64,000 nucleotides of DNA from Deltaproteobacteria bacterium (GCA_020853705.1 JADYYK010000156.1:1-64000), one strand, 5' to 3'; shown: positions 1 through 10,144, counted from the stretch's first letter. Numbers and translations: made by a program. The notes: generated by a model from the sequence alone, not told the origin.

Positions 1-177
1 CGCTTCCTTCAGCGCCAGCCTCACGGCTGGAATCATTTCGCCTTGCGGTTCGCGTGGGGTCCCTGCGACCGGGTTCCCCAGAGGACTTTCACCTCCTGAT
101 CACGCCCGTGCCGGGCGCACAAAATGCCGAAGGCCGGCTCCTCGCCGGCCTCCGAAACCACCAACCCTGCCGCGCGC
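1..177. other. non-coding left edge
   Basis: No convincing gene is visible. There are two short stem-loops: a 6-bp stem at 15-20/25-30 (CCAGCC/GGCTGG) and the stronger one at 131-151 listed separately. The reading frames open here have no domain and look like GC-rich noise. A gene ending just left of the window could use the 15-30 hairpin as its terminator. Confidence 0.4.
121..151 (-). terminator. probable intrinsic terminator of the outer-membrane protein gene
   Basis: A perfect 8-bp stem (AGGCCGGC at 131-138, GCCGGCCT at 144-151) with a 5-base loop lies 27 bases past the stop at 178. Read on the minus strand, it is followed by TTCGGCATTTT, giving a short U-tract. Confidence 0.5.
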
Positions 178-963
178 CTAGAAGTAGTACGCGATGCCGA
201 TGTTGGCGCTCGCGCCGCTCTCGTCGTCGGGCACCTGCCCGGCCGGCCGCACCAGCGCGGCGTCCACCTTGTCACCGGCCTGGATGCGGGCGTCCTCGGC
301 GTCGTTGCGGTGCAGGCCCATGAAACGCAGGTCGGCCGACAGCACCCAGGCGCGGCGCCAGCCGAACTTGTACTCGAAGCCGACGCCGACGTGGCCCTCG
401 GTCTGGGTCACGTTCTCGACCGCGGTCGGCTCCAGGTCCTGGGTCGCGCCGTAACGGATCTCGGTGTTGGCCGCGCCGATGCCGGCCAGCAGGTGCCAGT
501 CGAAGCGCGCCCGCGGCGAGAAGCGGTACAGCAGCGAGCCCGACGCGATCGCGGTCGCGCGCTGGTAGCCCAGCATCTCGGAGTCCCGGTCCTCGGTCAC
601 CGCGCCGTCGATGGCCAGCTCGAAGCCCAGGTGGCCGCTGCTGCGATAGCGCAGGAACATGCCGCCGCCGCCCATGCCCAGCGGCTCCTCACCGCTGTCG
701 TTCATGGTGCGCGCATCCACCACCGACATCCCGGTGGCGCGGATGCCGAGGCCCCAGTGCCGACGTGCCTCGGCGACATACGGGATGACCACGATGGGCG
801 TCGTATACGGCTGCGGAGCCACCGCGTACACCGGCGGGGGCGCGCCCCAGGGAGGGTAGGCGCCGCCGACGCACTCGCAGGCATCCGCCGACGCTGCCGC
901 CGGCAACGCCGCCAGCGCCGCACCGAACACCACCGCACCCAGGACCCACTTCGCGCTCGTCAT
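178..963 (-). CDS. outer-membrane beta-barrel-like protein
   Basis: 261 residues starting MTSAKWVLG. The ATG at 963 is preceded by GGAGAG, and the next part is a clear Sec signal peptide (hydrophobic stretch to about residue 24, ending in AAASA). The mature part has alternating short strands, many aromatic residues, a Pro/Tyr-rich segment after the signal, and ends in AYYF, the terminal aromatic residue expected for recognition by the Bam machinery. It is probably a small outer-membrane barrel. No specific family is recognised and the transported or bound substrate is unknown. A hairpin with a T-tract lies just past the stop. Confidence 0.75.
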   Translation of the reverse strand: MTSAKWVLGAVVFGAALAALPAAASADACECVGGAYPPWGAPPPVYAVAPQPYTTPIVVIPYVAEARRHWGLGIRATGMSVVDARTMNDSGEEPLGMGGGGMFLRYRSSGHLGFELAIDGAVTEDRDSEMLGYQRATAIASGSLLYRFSPRARFDWHLLAGIGAANTEIRYGATQDLEPTAVENVTQTEGHVGVGFEYKFGWRRAWVLSADLRFMGLHRNDAEDARIQAGDKVDAALVRPAGQVPDDESGASANIGIAYYF

Positions 964-1111
964 GGTCGTCTCTCCAGGCTCTTCGGCCAAAACTCTAGCA
1001 CCCTCTCTAGCGATCCACATGCCAAGCGCTGCCGTCACGCTCCCTCGTCCAACCCACTGAAACCCTTGCCACGCCGCCCCCTGTCTCCCGCCGCGGCCAG
1101 TGCTGGTTCGA

Positions 1112-1133
1112 TACACTGTGAAACCCAGTTCAC
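1112..1133 (+). promoter_or_regulatory. candidate -10 box with adjacent dyad upstream of the epimerase
   Basis: TACACT at 1112-1117 resembles a sigma-70 -10 box, but no good -35 is seen at the right distance. It is followed at once by an inverted repeat GTGAA-6-TTCAC (1118-1133), which would overlap the transcription start and could be a regulator site. The gene starts at 1187. Confidence 0.25.
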
Positions 1134-1186
1134 GGACCCGCCCAGCATCGTTGACGCACGCCACATTCACGGCGTAAAACGCGGGC

Positions 1187-2134
1187 ATGCGCTTTCTCGT
1201 CACGGGTGGTGGTGGCTTCATCGGTTCAAACCTGGTCCATCACCTGATCGCCAAGGGCGAGTCGGTGCGGGTCCTCGACAACTTCTCGACCGGGCGCGAG
1301 CAGAACCTCGGCGGCACCGAGGGCAAGTGCGAGCTCATCCGCGGCTCCATCACCAGCCCCGAGGACTGCGCCCGCGCCGTCGAGGGCATCGAGGTCATCC
1401 TGCACCAGGCCGCGCTGCCCTCGGTCCCGCGCAGCGTCGAGGATCCGGTCAGCTCCGACCTCACCAACGTGCACGGCACCGTGCTGCTGCTCGACGCCGC
1501 GCGCCGCGCCAAGGTGCGCCGCGTGGTCTTCGCGGCCTCCTCGGCGGCCTACGGCGAGACGCCCACGCTGCCCAAGATCGAGACCATGATGCCGTCGCCG
1601 CTGTCGCCCTACGCGGTGTCCAAGCTGGCCTGCGAGTACTACCTCAAGGTCTTCACCTACAACTACGGCCTGGAGACCGTCGCGCTGCGCTACTTCAACG
1701 TCTTCGGTCCGCGCCAGGATCCCAAGTCGCAGTACGCCGCCGTGATCCCCCGCTTCATCGAGGCCTATATCGCTGGACAGCCTGCCAACATCTTCGGCGA
1801 CGGCGAGCAGTCGCGCGACTTCTGCTTCATCGAGAACTGCATCGAGGCCAACCTCAAGGCGGCGGTGGCCCCGGCGGCCGAGGCCTCGGGCAAGGTCTTC
1901 AACATAGCGTGCGGCGAGCGCACCACGCTGAACCAGGTCATCGACATCCTGGGCGACATCTTCGGCGGGCGCATCACGCCGAACTACCAGGCGCCGCGCG
2001 CCGGCGACGTCAAGCACTCGCTGGCCGACATCGAGCAGGCCAAGAAGTGCCTGGGCTACACCGGCGCGGTCAGCTTCCGGCAGGGCCTGGAGAAGACCGT
2101 GGCCTGGTTCAAGCAGCATGGCAAAGCGGTCTAG
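1187..2134 (+). CDS. NAD-dependent nucleotide-sugar epimerase (WbpP/TviC/GalE type)
   Basis: 315-residue extended short-chain dehydrogenase/reductase. The N-terminus carries the NAD-binding loop GGGGFIGS (residues about 7-14). Next come the ASSAAYG segment with the catalytic Ser, the YxxxK pair in YAVSKLACEYY, and the substrate-side motif RYFNVFGPRQDP. The sequence HQAALPSVPRSVEDP is typical of UDP-GlcNAc 4-epimerases of the WbpP/TviC group, so the likely reaction is C4 epimerisation of a UDP-(N-acetyl)hexose for surface polysaccharide. The exact substrate cannot be read from the sequence. It stands alone before yicC (18-base gap), with no glycosyltransferase next to it. Confidence 0.88.
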   Translation: MRFLVTGGGGFIGSNLVHHLIAKGESVRVLDNFSTGREQNLGGTEGKCELIRGSITSPEDCARAVEGIEVILHQAALPSVPRSVEDPVSSDLTNVHGTVLLLDAARRAKVRRVVFAASSAAYGETPTLPKIETMMPSPLSPYAVSKLACEYYLKVFTYNYGLETVALRYFNVFGPRQDPKSQYAAVIPRFIEAYIAGQPANIFGDGEQSRDFCFIENCIEANLKAAVAPAAEASGKVFNIACGERTTLNQVIDILGDIFGGRITPNYQAPRAGDVKHSLADIEQAKKCLGYTGAVSFRQGLEKTVAWFKQHGKAV

Positions 2135-2152
2135 GTCCCGGGTCCACGACAC

Positions 2153-3022
2153 ATGCTCTCGATGACCGGGTTCGGGCGCGCTGGCGCCGACGCCGCCGGG
2201 CGCCGCCTGGTGATCGAGGTGCGCGCGGTCAACCACCGCTTCCTCGATCTCAAGCTGCGCCTGCCCTGGGGCGGCGTCGAGCTGGAGGCGCGCATCGGCG
2301 CCGCCGTGCGCAAGCGGGTCGACCGCGGCGCGCTGAGCATCAACATCAGCGAGGACGCCGCCGCGCGCACCCCCTCGGTGCACGCCAACCTGCCGCTGGC
2401 GATGGCCATCCACGCTGCCCTGGTCGAGCTGGCCGACGCCCTGGGCGCGCCGCCGCCCGGGCTCGACGCCGTGCTGGCGCAGCCCGGTGTCCTGGTCGTC
2501 GGCGAGCCGGCGACCGCGATCGACGAGCTGTGGGCGGCCCTGGAGCCCGGGCTCGACGCCGCCCTGGTGGCGCTGGCCGCCGAGCGCGCCCGCGAGGGCG
2601 CCGCGCTGGCCGCCGACGTGCTGGCCCGGGTCGCCAACCTGGAGCGCCTGGCCGCCGAGCTGGGCCGCCTGGCCGCCGCCGGCCCCGAGGCCGCGCGCAA
2701 GCGGCTGACCGATCGCCTGGCCAAGCTGCTCGGCGAAGGCCAGGTCGATCCGCAGCGCCTGGCCCAGGAGGTCGCGCTGCTGGCCGACAAGGCCGACGTC
2801 AGCGAGGAGCTGACCCGCCTGACCGCGCACCTCCACGAGCTGCGCGCCCTGTGCAGCGCGCCCGGCCCGGTCGGGCGCAAGCTCGACTTCCTGCTGCAGG
2901 AGGTCGGACGCGAGATCAACACCACCGGCTCCAAGTCACAGGCCACCGAGATCGCGCGTCTCATCGTGGACGCCAAGGCCGAGCTCGAGAAGATCCGGGA
3001 GCAGATCCAGAATGTCGAGTAG
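2153..3022 (+). CDS. yicC: YicC/YloC family endoribonuclease
   Basis: 289 residues, the normal family length, starting MLSMTGFGRA, the hallmark N-terminus of YicC proteins. The C-terminal DUF1732 part is also diagnostic: GRKLDFLLQEVGREINT followed by GSKSQATEIARLIVDAK. Family members are endoribonucleases involved in RNA turnover. The gene lies directly before gmk, an arrangement common in many bacteria. The middle of the protein is rich in Ala/Leu and more variable, as usual. A hexanucleotide array begins 4 bases after the stop codon. Confidence 0.93.
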   Translation: MLSMTGFGRAGADAAGRRLVIEVRAVNHRFLDLKLRLPWGGVELEARIGAAVRKRVDRGALSINISEDAAARTPSVHANLPLAMAIHAALVELADALGAPPPGLDAVLAQPGVLVVGEPATAIDELWAALEPGLDAALVALAAERAREGAALAADVLARVANLERLAAELGRLAAAGPEAARKRLTDRLAKLLGEGQVDPQRLAQEVALLADKADVSEELTRLTAHLHELRALCSAPGPVGRKLDFLLQEVGREINTTGSKSQATEIARLIVDAKAELEKIREQIQNVE

Positions 3023-3025
3023 CGT

Positions 3026-3133
3026 GGTGGCGGTGCCGGTGCCGGTGGCGGTGCCGGTGCCGGTGCCGGTGCCGGTGCCGGTGCCGGTGCCGGTGCCGGT
3101 GCCGGTGCCGGTGGCGGTGCCGGTGCCGGTGGC
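3026..3133. repeat. 18-copy GGTGSC hexanucleotide array
   Basis: Eighteen uninterrupted 6-base units (108 bp) fill most of the yicC-gmk gap. Fourteen read GGTGCC and four read GGTGGC. The variants are at copies 1, 4, 15 and 18, so their placement is symmetrical. The array begins just after the yicC stop and ends about 30 bases before the first possible gmk start. Arrays like this are prone to slippage, and here a length change would alter the gmk leader without disturbing a reading frame. Confidence 0.95.
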
Positions 3134-3195
3134 TGTGTGTGACGCCCGGCGGGGAATTTCGGCCCATGTCAGAGCGGCGGTATAGTGATCAGGGC

Positions 3196-3822
3196 ATGAC
3201 CCGCGGTCGTCTCATCATCGTCGGTTCGCCCTCGGGGGCAGGCAAGACCACGCTGTGTCACCGCCTGCTGGCCGAGTTCCAGGACTCGGTCGGCTTCTCG
3301 GTCAGCTACACCACGCGCAAGCCGCGTCCTGGAGAGATCGACGGCAAGGACTACCACTTCATCGATCAGCCCACCTTCGAGGCCATGGTCGCCAAGGGCG
3401 ACTTCGCCGAGTGGGCCCACGTGCACGGCAACAACTACGGCACCGGGCGCGCCTGGGTGCAGAACATGCTGTCGCAGGGGCGCGACGTGCTGTTCGACAT
3501 CGACTTCCAGGGCGGGCGCCAGCTCAAGGCGCAGTACGGCTCCGACGCCATCATGATCTTCATCCTGCCCCCCGGCCTCGACGTGCTGGAGCAGCGCCTG
3601 CGCCGCCGCCAGTCGGAGAGCGAGGAGGCCATCGAGCTGCGCCTGCACAACTCGCTGCGCGAGCTCGAGCACTACCTCTTCTATGACTACCTCATCGTCA
3701 ACGCGGGCCTCGAGCAGGCCTATGACGAGCTGCGCGCGGTCTACCTGGCCACGCGCTATGCCGTCCTGCGCCGGGCGCCGCTGGTGGAGGCCCTCATCCG
3801 CGAGGCCAAGGCGCGCCGTTGA
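3196..3822 (+). CDS. gmk: guanylate kinase
   Basis: 208 residues from the ATG at 3196, against about 207 in E. coli. It phosphorylates GMP to GDP. P-loop GSPSGAGKTT lies at residues 10-19; the GMP-binding region contains SVSYTTRKPRPGE and the DYHFI stretch; the lid contains RLRRRQSESEEAIELRL. An in-frame ATG at 3166 would add ten residues (MSERRYSDQG) and is better spaced from GGGGAA at 3150-3155, so either start is possible; 3196 gives the family-standard N-terminus. It sits between yicC and rel. The omega-subunit gene rpoZ, often found between gmk and rel/spoT, is absent here. Confidence 0.93.
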   Translation: MTRGRLIIVGSPSGAGKTTLCHRLLAEFQDSVGFSVSYTTRKPRPGEIDGKDYHFIDQPTFEAMVAKGDFAEWAHVHGNNYGTGRAWVQNMLSQGRDVLFDIDFQGGRQLKAQYGSDAIMIFILPPGLDVLEQRLRRRQSESEEAIELRLHNSLRELEHYLFYDYLIVNAGLEQAYDELRAVYLATRYAVLRRAPLVEALIREAKARR

Positions 3823-3874
3823 ACCAGCCGGCCTGGGTGGCGCCCGTGACGGCAGCGGCATCGCGGCGAAAATC

Positions 3875-3883
3875 TGCTAGAGT
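3875..3883 (+). promoter_or_regulatory. candidate extended -10 promoter for rel
   Basis: TGCTAGAGT fits the extended -10 form TGnTAnnnT, 16 bases before the rel ATG. No -35 is evident. The bases that follow (TTCGCGG) are the same as those after TAGAAT at 22076, upstream of the HAMP gene. Confidence 0.3.
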
Positions 3884-3898
3884 TTCGCGGATAAACGC

Positions 3899-6100
<2,202 letters not shown>

Positions 6101-6114
6101 GGCCAGAACCGGAC

Positions 6115-6143
6115 AATCCCTCCCGGCTTCGCCAGGAGGGATT
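6115..6143. terminator. strong stem-loop after rel
   Basis: A 9-bp stem AATCCCTCC/GGAGGGATT (6115-6123, 6135-6143) is extended by GGC/GCC around a 3-base loop, with one mismatch. There is no long T-run. Its 3' arm touches the -35 box of the next promoter, so it probably separates rel transcripts from the small gene downstream. Confidence 0.6.
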
Positions 6144-6170
6144 GACATGGACCGGAAGGTCGAGTATCCA
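6142..6170 (+). promoter_or_regulatory. sigma-70-type promoter for the 56-residue protein
   Basis: A consensus -35 TTGACA (6142-6147), a 17-base spacer and a -10-like TATCCA (6165-6170) lie 38 bases upstream of the start codon at 6208. Confidence 0.5.
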
Positions 6171-6207
6171 CACGTGCCCTCAGGGAATTTCACCAAAGGA
6201 CACGACG

Positions 6208-6378
6208 ATGGCTTCGGCAACAAAGGCGACCTGGAACAAGCGCGACCGCAACCACTCGAACGCCGGCCGCCGGCGCAAGGCAAAGGAGTCGGTCAAGTCG
6301 ACCCTGAGCACCGCCGAGCTGTTCGCCAGCCTCGGTGAGCCGGGCAAGAAGGCGCCGCAGGCTCGCAAGACCAAGTAA
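6208..6378 (+). CDS. small basic protein of unknown function
   Basis: 56 residues, rich in Lys, Arg, Ser and Ala: MASATKATWNKRDRN, then NAGRRRKAKE and a Lys-rich tail ending ARKTK. AAAGGA sits 8 bases before the ATG, and there is a consensus promoter upstream, both of which argue for a real gene. It has no membrane segment or signal peptide. The composition suggests binding to nucleic acid or the ribosome, but that is inference. It is not the omega subunit of RNA polymerase. Confidence 0.65.
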   Translation: MASATKATWNKRDRNHSNAGRRRKAKESVKSTLSTAELFASLGEPGKKAPQARKTK

Positions 6379-6481
6379 CTCCTTCGCTGGTATCGCCCTC
6401 CCTGGACCGCTCGTAGTCAGGGCACGGCCCGACGTCCGGGCTGTCCGGGATTTCGGGATTTCCGGGACAGGGGAGGGCTTC

Positions 6482-7183
6482 ATGCGTCATCGGTCATCTG
6501 GCCTGGCCATCGCGCTGTACGCGCTGGCCACGGCCATGGCGAGCGCGGGCTGCGGCGGGGACGGCATCGTCAGCGATCCGGGCACCGGCACCCGCACCCT
6601 GGCGGTGCAGGCCAGCGCCAGCTACGAGTCCGGGCTGCAGGGCGCCAGCTTCGACGTCCGCGTCAGCAAGCTGGGCCAGGCCGTCAGCGGCGCCAAGGTC
6701 GCCGTCACCAGCGGCCTCGGGATGGTCACCCTGGTCGAGGGGCCTGACCAGCGCTACCGCGGCAACCAGGCCGGCTGGCCCGATGACGGCTTCATCCTCG
6801 ACGTCGAGGTGCGCGACGGCGCTGGCAAGCTGACCGACTCGCTGAGCGCCTCGGTGCGCGTGGCGGCCCCGGTCAAGCTGGTGCGTCCCAGCGTCACCGC
6901 GCCCTTCGATCCCCACACGCTCGCGGGCGGCGTCCTCGACGTGGTCTGGAGCGGCCCGGCCGGCGACCGCGTGCGCGTCAAGGCCAAGGACTTCGAGCCG
7001 CAGCCGTTCAGCCCCGATCCCCTGAAGGTGTCGATCCCGGCGGCCACCTTCAACAAGCCCGAACATGACCTCGAGATCACGCGCAGCAACACGGTCCTGC
7101 TGGCCGGCGGCGCACCCGACTCCAGCTTCACCTCCGACTACAAGCTGAAGACCACGCTCATCGTCGCCAATCCGTTCCCGTAG
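6482..7183 (+). CDS. predicted lipoprotein
   Basis: 233 residues from the ATG at 6482, which follows GGGAGGG. The signal peptide has basic MRHR, a hydrophobic core and the lipobox ASAGC, giving a lipid-anchored Cys near residue 24. The mature part has two Ig-like or Transthyretin-like stretches (SFDVRVSKLGQAVSGAKVAVTS resembles a macroglobulin/carboxypeptidase-regulatory strand pattern) and a C-terminal segment with mixed charge. No family is named. It stands alone between the small basic protein and the kinase gene, and has its own transcript if the promoter at 7197 belongs to the next gene. Confidence 0.75.
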   Translation: MRHRSSGLAIALYALATAMASAGCGGDGIVSDPGTGTRTLAVQASASYESGLQGASFDVRVSKLGQAVSGAKVAVTSGLGMVTLVEGPDQRYRGNQAGWPDDGFILDVEVRDGAGKLTDSLSASVRVAAPVKLVRPSVTAPFDPHTLAGGVLDVVWSGPAGDRVRVKAKDFEPQPFSPDPLKVSIPAATFNKPEHDLEITRSNTVLLAGGAPDSSFTSDYKLKTTLIVANPFP

Positions 7184-7196
7184 CCTGCACACAAGT

Positions 7197-7226
7197 TTGC
7201 GGACACCACGCTTTCCACGCTAAGCT
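7197..7226 (+). promoter_or_regulatory. candidate sigma-70 promoter for the pseudokinase operon
   Basis: TTGCGG (7197-7202), 18-base spacer, TAAGCT (7221-7226), 23 bases before the ATG at 7250. Confidence 0.35.
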
Positions 7227-7249
7227 CGGCGCACCCTGGGGACCCGGCC

Positions 7250-9100
7250 ATGAAGCGTTGCCCGACCTGCGCCAAGACCTATCCGAATGACGCCAACTTC
7301 TGCCCGCTGGACGCCACCCGTCTGGTCGAGGTGGCCGGTGACGTCCCCGCGCCCGCGGCCGCCGCGCCCGACGCCGGCCTGATCGGCGGGCGCTACCAGC
7401 TCGGCGAGCGGCTCGGCGGCAGCGTCACCGGTGACGTCTACCGCGCCCGCGACGCCCAGAGCGGCGCCGAGGTGGCCATCAAGATCGTGGCGCCCTCGGT
7501 GTACCCGACCCCGCTGGCGCTGGAGCGCGCGCAGCGCGAGCTCAAGCAGCTCAGCAAGCTGACCTCGCCGCGCGTGGTGCGGGTGCTCGATCAGGGCCGC
7601 CATGGCCAGAGCCAGCTGTGGATCGCGATGGAGCTGTGCGTGGGCCGTCCGCTCAGCGCCATCGTGGCCGAGGGTGGACCGCTGCCGGTCGATCGCGCCA
7701 GCCGGATCGTGGCCGAGGTCGGCGAGGCGCTGATCGAGGCCCAGAAGGTCGGCGTGGTGCACCGCGACGTGGCGCCCAAGAACGTCCTCATCGAGCCCAG
7801 CGGCGCGGTGCGGGTGACCAACTTCGGCGTGCCGGTGGCGGTGTCCGAGCGGATCGCCGGCGTGCCCGAGTTCATGTCGCCCGAGCAGGCCGAGGGCAAG
7901 CCGGTCGATCAGCGCTCCAACATCTACAGCCTGGGCGCGCTGTACCACTACCTGCTGCTCGGTGAGCCGCCCTTCGCGGGCGATCCCAGCTCCGTGATCC
8001 GCCAGCACGTCAGCACCGCGGTGACGCCGCCCAGCCAGCGCCGCCCCGGCTTCTCGCCCGACGCCGAGCAGGCCATCATGAAGGCGCTGGAGAAGAGCTC
8101 GAGCCGGCGCCACCTGACCTTGCGCCAGCTCCTGACCGACGTCGAGCGGCTGGCCGGTGCGCCAGGGGCCATCGCGATGGTGGCAGCCATCAACACACCG
8201 AACAAGAAGACCATGGCGATGGGCGCCCTGGTGCCGCCCCCGGGGCAGGTGCCGACCACCACCATGCCGGGCTTCAACCGCTCCGAGGTGCAGGCCGCGC
8301 TGGAGCGCGAGCTGCCCGTCGGTCCGGTCGCCGGCGCCCCGGCACCCGCGCCGGCGCCCCAGTTCGCGCAGGCCCAGCAGTACCTGCAGGGCGGCGCGCC
8401 GCTGTCGGCCGGGCCCAACGTGCCGACCATGCAGCCCGGCCTGCCGCTGTCGCCGATGGCGCCGACCATCCAGCCCGGGATGTCGCTGGGCCAGGCCCCC
8501 ACCGCGATGGCGCCGCAGCCGCAGCCACAGCCGCACTTCGCGCCGCAACCGCAGTTTGCCCCGCCACAGTCGGTGCCCGCATACGCTGCGCCCGCCCCGC
8601 AGGCCCCCGCGCCGCAGCCAATGGCGGCGCCCGCGCCCGCGCCCCGGCCGGCCCCGGTCGCCGCCCCGACGCCCTCGGCGCAGCAGCAGGCCGCGTCGCC
8701 GCCCTCGATGAGCAAGGGCAAGGGCAAGAAGAAGAAGGACGGCAAGTTCCGCGAGACGATGTGGTTCAAGAAGGGCGAGCTCGACGAGCAGATGGCCCAG
8801 CAGCCTCCCCCCAAGGAGGGGGAGGAAGAGCGTCCCGAGGACACCCGGGGCATCGACGAGCGCTACGCCGACGACGGCACGCTGTCGGCCGAGGATCGCA
8901 AGAAGCACTCGCTGCGCACTGGCGCCACCCAGATGATGCCCGCCATCAAGGTCGCGCCCGGTGGCGCCCTGCCCGGCGAGGGCATGTCGGCGACCGACAT
9001 CGCCAAGGAGTTCCAGACCGGGCGCAAGTGGCTGTGGGTGGTGGTGGCGGTGGGCGTGGTCATCGCCATCGCGGTGACCATCTTCCTCGTCAAGAACTAG
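7250..9100 (+). CDS. membrane-anchored Ser/Thr kinase-like protein, probable pseudokinase
   Basis: 616 residues. It starts with a zinc-ribbon-like cap (C4, C7, C18 in CPTC and FCPLD), then a protein-kinase fold at residues about 47-300, a long Pro/Ala/Gln-rich linker (about 340-485), a charged Lys-rich segment, and one C-terminal membrane helix (WLWVVVAVGVVIAIAVTIFL). VAIK lysine and the HRD aspartate (HRDVAPKN, residues 171-178) are kept, but the Mg-binding DFG is NFG (N191-G193) and the lysine after HRD is Ala. Loss of the DFG Asp usually removes or cripples catalysis, so a scaffold or sensor role is likely. The next gene starts 3 bases after its stop. Confidence 0.88.
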   Translation: MKRCPTCAKTYPNDANFCPLDATRLVEVAGDVPAPAAAAPDAGLIGGRYQLGERLGGSVTGDVYRARDAQSGAEVAIKIVAPSVYPTPLALERAQRELKQLSKLTSPRVVRVLDQGRHGQSQLWIAMELCVGRPLSAIVAEGGPLPVDRASRIVAEVGEALIEAQKVGVVHRDVAPKNVLIEPSGAVRVTNFGVPVAVSERIAGVPEFMSPEQAEGKPVDQRSNIYSLGALYHYLLLGEPPFAGDPSSVIRQHVSTAVTPPSQRRPGFSPDAEQAIMKALEKSSSRRHLTLRQLLTDVERLAGAPGAIAMVAAINTPNKKTMAMGALVPPPGQVPTTTMPGFNRSEVQAALERELPVGPVAGAPAPAPAPQFAQAQQYLQGGAPLSAGPNVPTMQPGLPLSPMAPTIQPGMSLGQAPTAMAPQPQPQPHFAPQPQFAPPQSVPAYAAPAPQAPAPQPMAAPAPAPRPAPVAAPTPSAQQQAASPPSMSKGKGKKKKDGKFRETMWFKKGELDEQMAQQPPPKEGEEERPEDTRGIDERYADDGTLSAEDRKKHSLRTGATQMMPAIKVAPGGALPGEGMSATDIAKEFQTGRKWLWVVVAVGVVIAIAVTIFLVKN

Positions 9101-9103
9101 GCG

Positions 9104-10054
9104 ATGTCGCTGTCCGGGTTCACCGCGGCCGATCTCGACGTCTACGAGCCCAGCAAGTGGCGCTCGAACGTCTGGAACAAGGGCCGCCTCGAGGTCAAGG
9201 AGAAGCTGGTCGCGCTGGGGCGCGCGCTGGCGCCGGGCCTGTGCGGTCTCGACGGCGGGCCGCTCGAGGTCACCGCCTCGGTGGAGCACCCGGCGCTGTG
9301 GAACCACAAGCAGGTCGAGGCCCAGCACCTGTACTTCTCGCGCAGCGAGGGCTCGCGCAAGGACCTCGATCGCGTCATCGATCGCGCGCGCTCGATGGCG
9401 CAGATGATCTCGGACCCGACCCCGCAGCGCACGCACATCTTCCTGTCGGTGTCGGTGACCTTCGCGGGGCTGGAGGTCGCGCTGCGCCTGCACCCCGACG
9501 CCGCCATCGATCGTCAGAACCTGGCGCGCAAGACCGCCGACCTGTACGAGCGCGAGCAGCTGGCGCACCTTCTGGCCACGCTGCCCGAGGCCGTCGCCAT
9601 CGGCGTCACCACCGGGCCGCTGACCCCGTGTCGCGCCATCACCGCCGACGCCCTCCCCGAGCTGGTGGCCGCGCTGGAGCGCGCCCGGCCCGCGCCGCTG
9701 TCGCCTGGGCCCTGGCTGGCGGCGGTGTGGAGCCTGCCGCGCGCCGAGGTGGTCGCGCGCGGGGCGGCCATCGCCGGCGAGGTGAAGACCGCGCTGGAGG
9801 CGCTGCTGCCGCTGTACTGGGCCATCGCCTGGTCGGCGGGCAACGACTACGTCTCGATGAAGGAGGCGCTGCAGAAGGAGAAGACCCAGGTCAAGCAGCG
9901 CGGCCTGCAGAAGAACGACAAGGTCCGCATCGTCCACGGCGTGCTGACCGGCAAGTCGGGTGTGGTGCAGGACATCGACGCCCGCGGCGCGGTGCGCCTG
10001 CTGGTCGGCAAGCTCGCGGTCAAGCTCGACGCCGGCGATCTCGCCAAGGAATAG
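9104..10054 (+). CDS. protein of unknown function with C-terminal KOW-like motif
   Basis: 316 residues, cytoplasmic by composition (no signal peptide or membrane segment). The first 260 residues match no family I know; they contain conserved-looking segments such as EPSKWRSNVWNKGRLEVKEK and SRSEGSRKDLDRVIDRARSM. The last 50 residues form a KOW-like SH3 element (NDKVRIVHGVLTGKSGVV), a fold used for RNA or ribosome contact in NusG, L24 and related proteins. The gene is separated from the pseudokinase gene by 3 bases, so the two are almost certainly cotranscribed and may act together. The stop codon is inside a long hairpin. Confidence 0.75.
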   Translation: MSLSGFTAADLDVYEPSKWRSNVWNKGRLEVKEKLVALGRALAPGLCGLDGGPLEVTASVEHPALWNHKQVEAQHLYFSRSEGSRKDLDRVIDRARSMAQMISDPTPQRTHIFLSVSVTFAGLEVALRLHPDAAIDRQNLARKTADLYEREQLAHLLATLPEAVAIGVTTGPLTPCRAITADALPELVAALERARPAPLSPGPWLAAVWSLPRAEVVARGAAIAGEVKTALEALLPLYWAIAWSAGNDYVSMKEALQKEKTQVKQRGLQKNDKVRIVHGVLTGKSGVVQDIDARGAVRLLVGKLAVKLDAGDLAKE

Positions 10055-10095
10055 CCCCCTCGAAGCGCGCAGCGCTTCGAGGAGGCTATTCCTTG
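10045..10095. terminator. long bidirectional hairpin between convergent genes
   Basis: Two stacked perfect stems: a 12-bp outer arm (10045-10056 with 10084-10095) and an 11-bp inner arm (10058-10068 with 10072-10082) around a GCA loop, with single-base bulges. The outer arm includes the stop codon of the KOW protein. There is no U-tract on either side. Its location between facing genes suggests termination or 3'-end protection for both transcripts. Confidence 0.65.
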
Positions 10096-10143
10096 CTCCG
10101 ACTCCGGCTCCGACTCCGGCTCCGGCTCCGACTCCGTCTCCGT
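10096..10143. repeat. 8-copy CTCCGN hexanucleotide array
   Basis: Eight contiguous units of CTCCG followed by A, G or T, filling the space between the hairpin and the stop codon (10145) of the facing dehydrogenase gene. The same unit recurs at 52510. Confidence 0.9.
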
Positions 10144-10144
10144 C

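Noticed and set aside
3026..3133. Possible CRISPR array
   Set aside because: The units are 6 bases long with no spacers between them, and no cas gene is in the window.
124..3822. A 1232-codon open frame running through the epimerase, yicC and gmk region
   Set aside because: Only its last 208 codons (gmk) carry a protein family; the rest is antisense or out-of-frame to the clear epimerase and yicC genes, with Arg/Pro/Gly-rich noise typical of GC-rich DNA.
7220..9937. 905-codon minus-strand frame opposite the pseudokinase and KOW genes
   Set aside because: No domain, His/Arg/Gly-biased; explained by the codon bias of the plus-strand genes.
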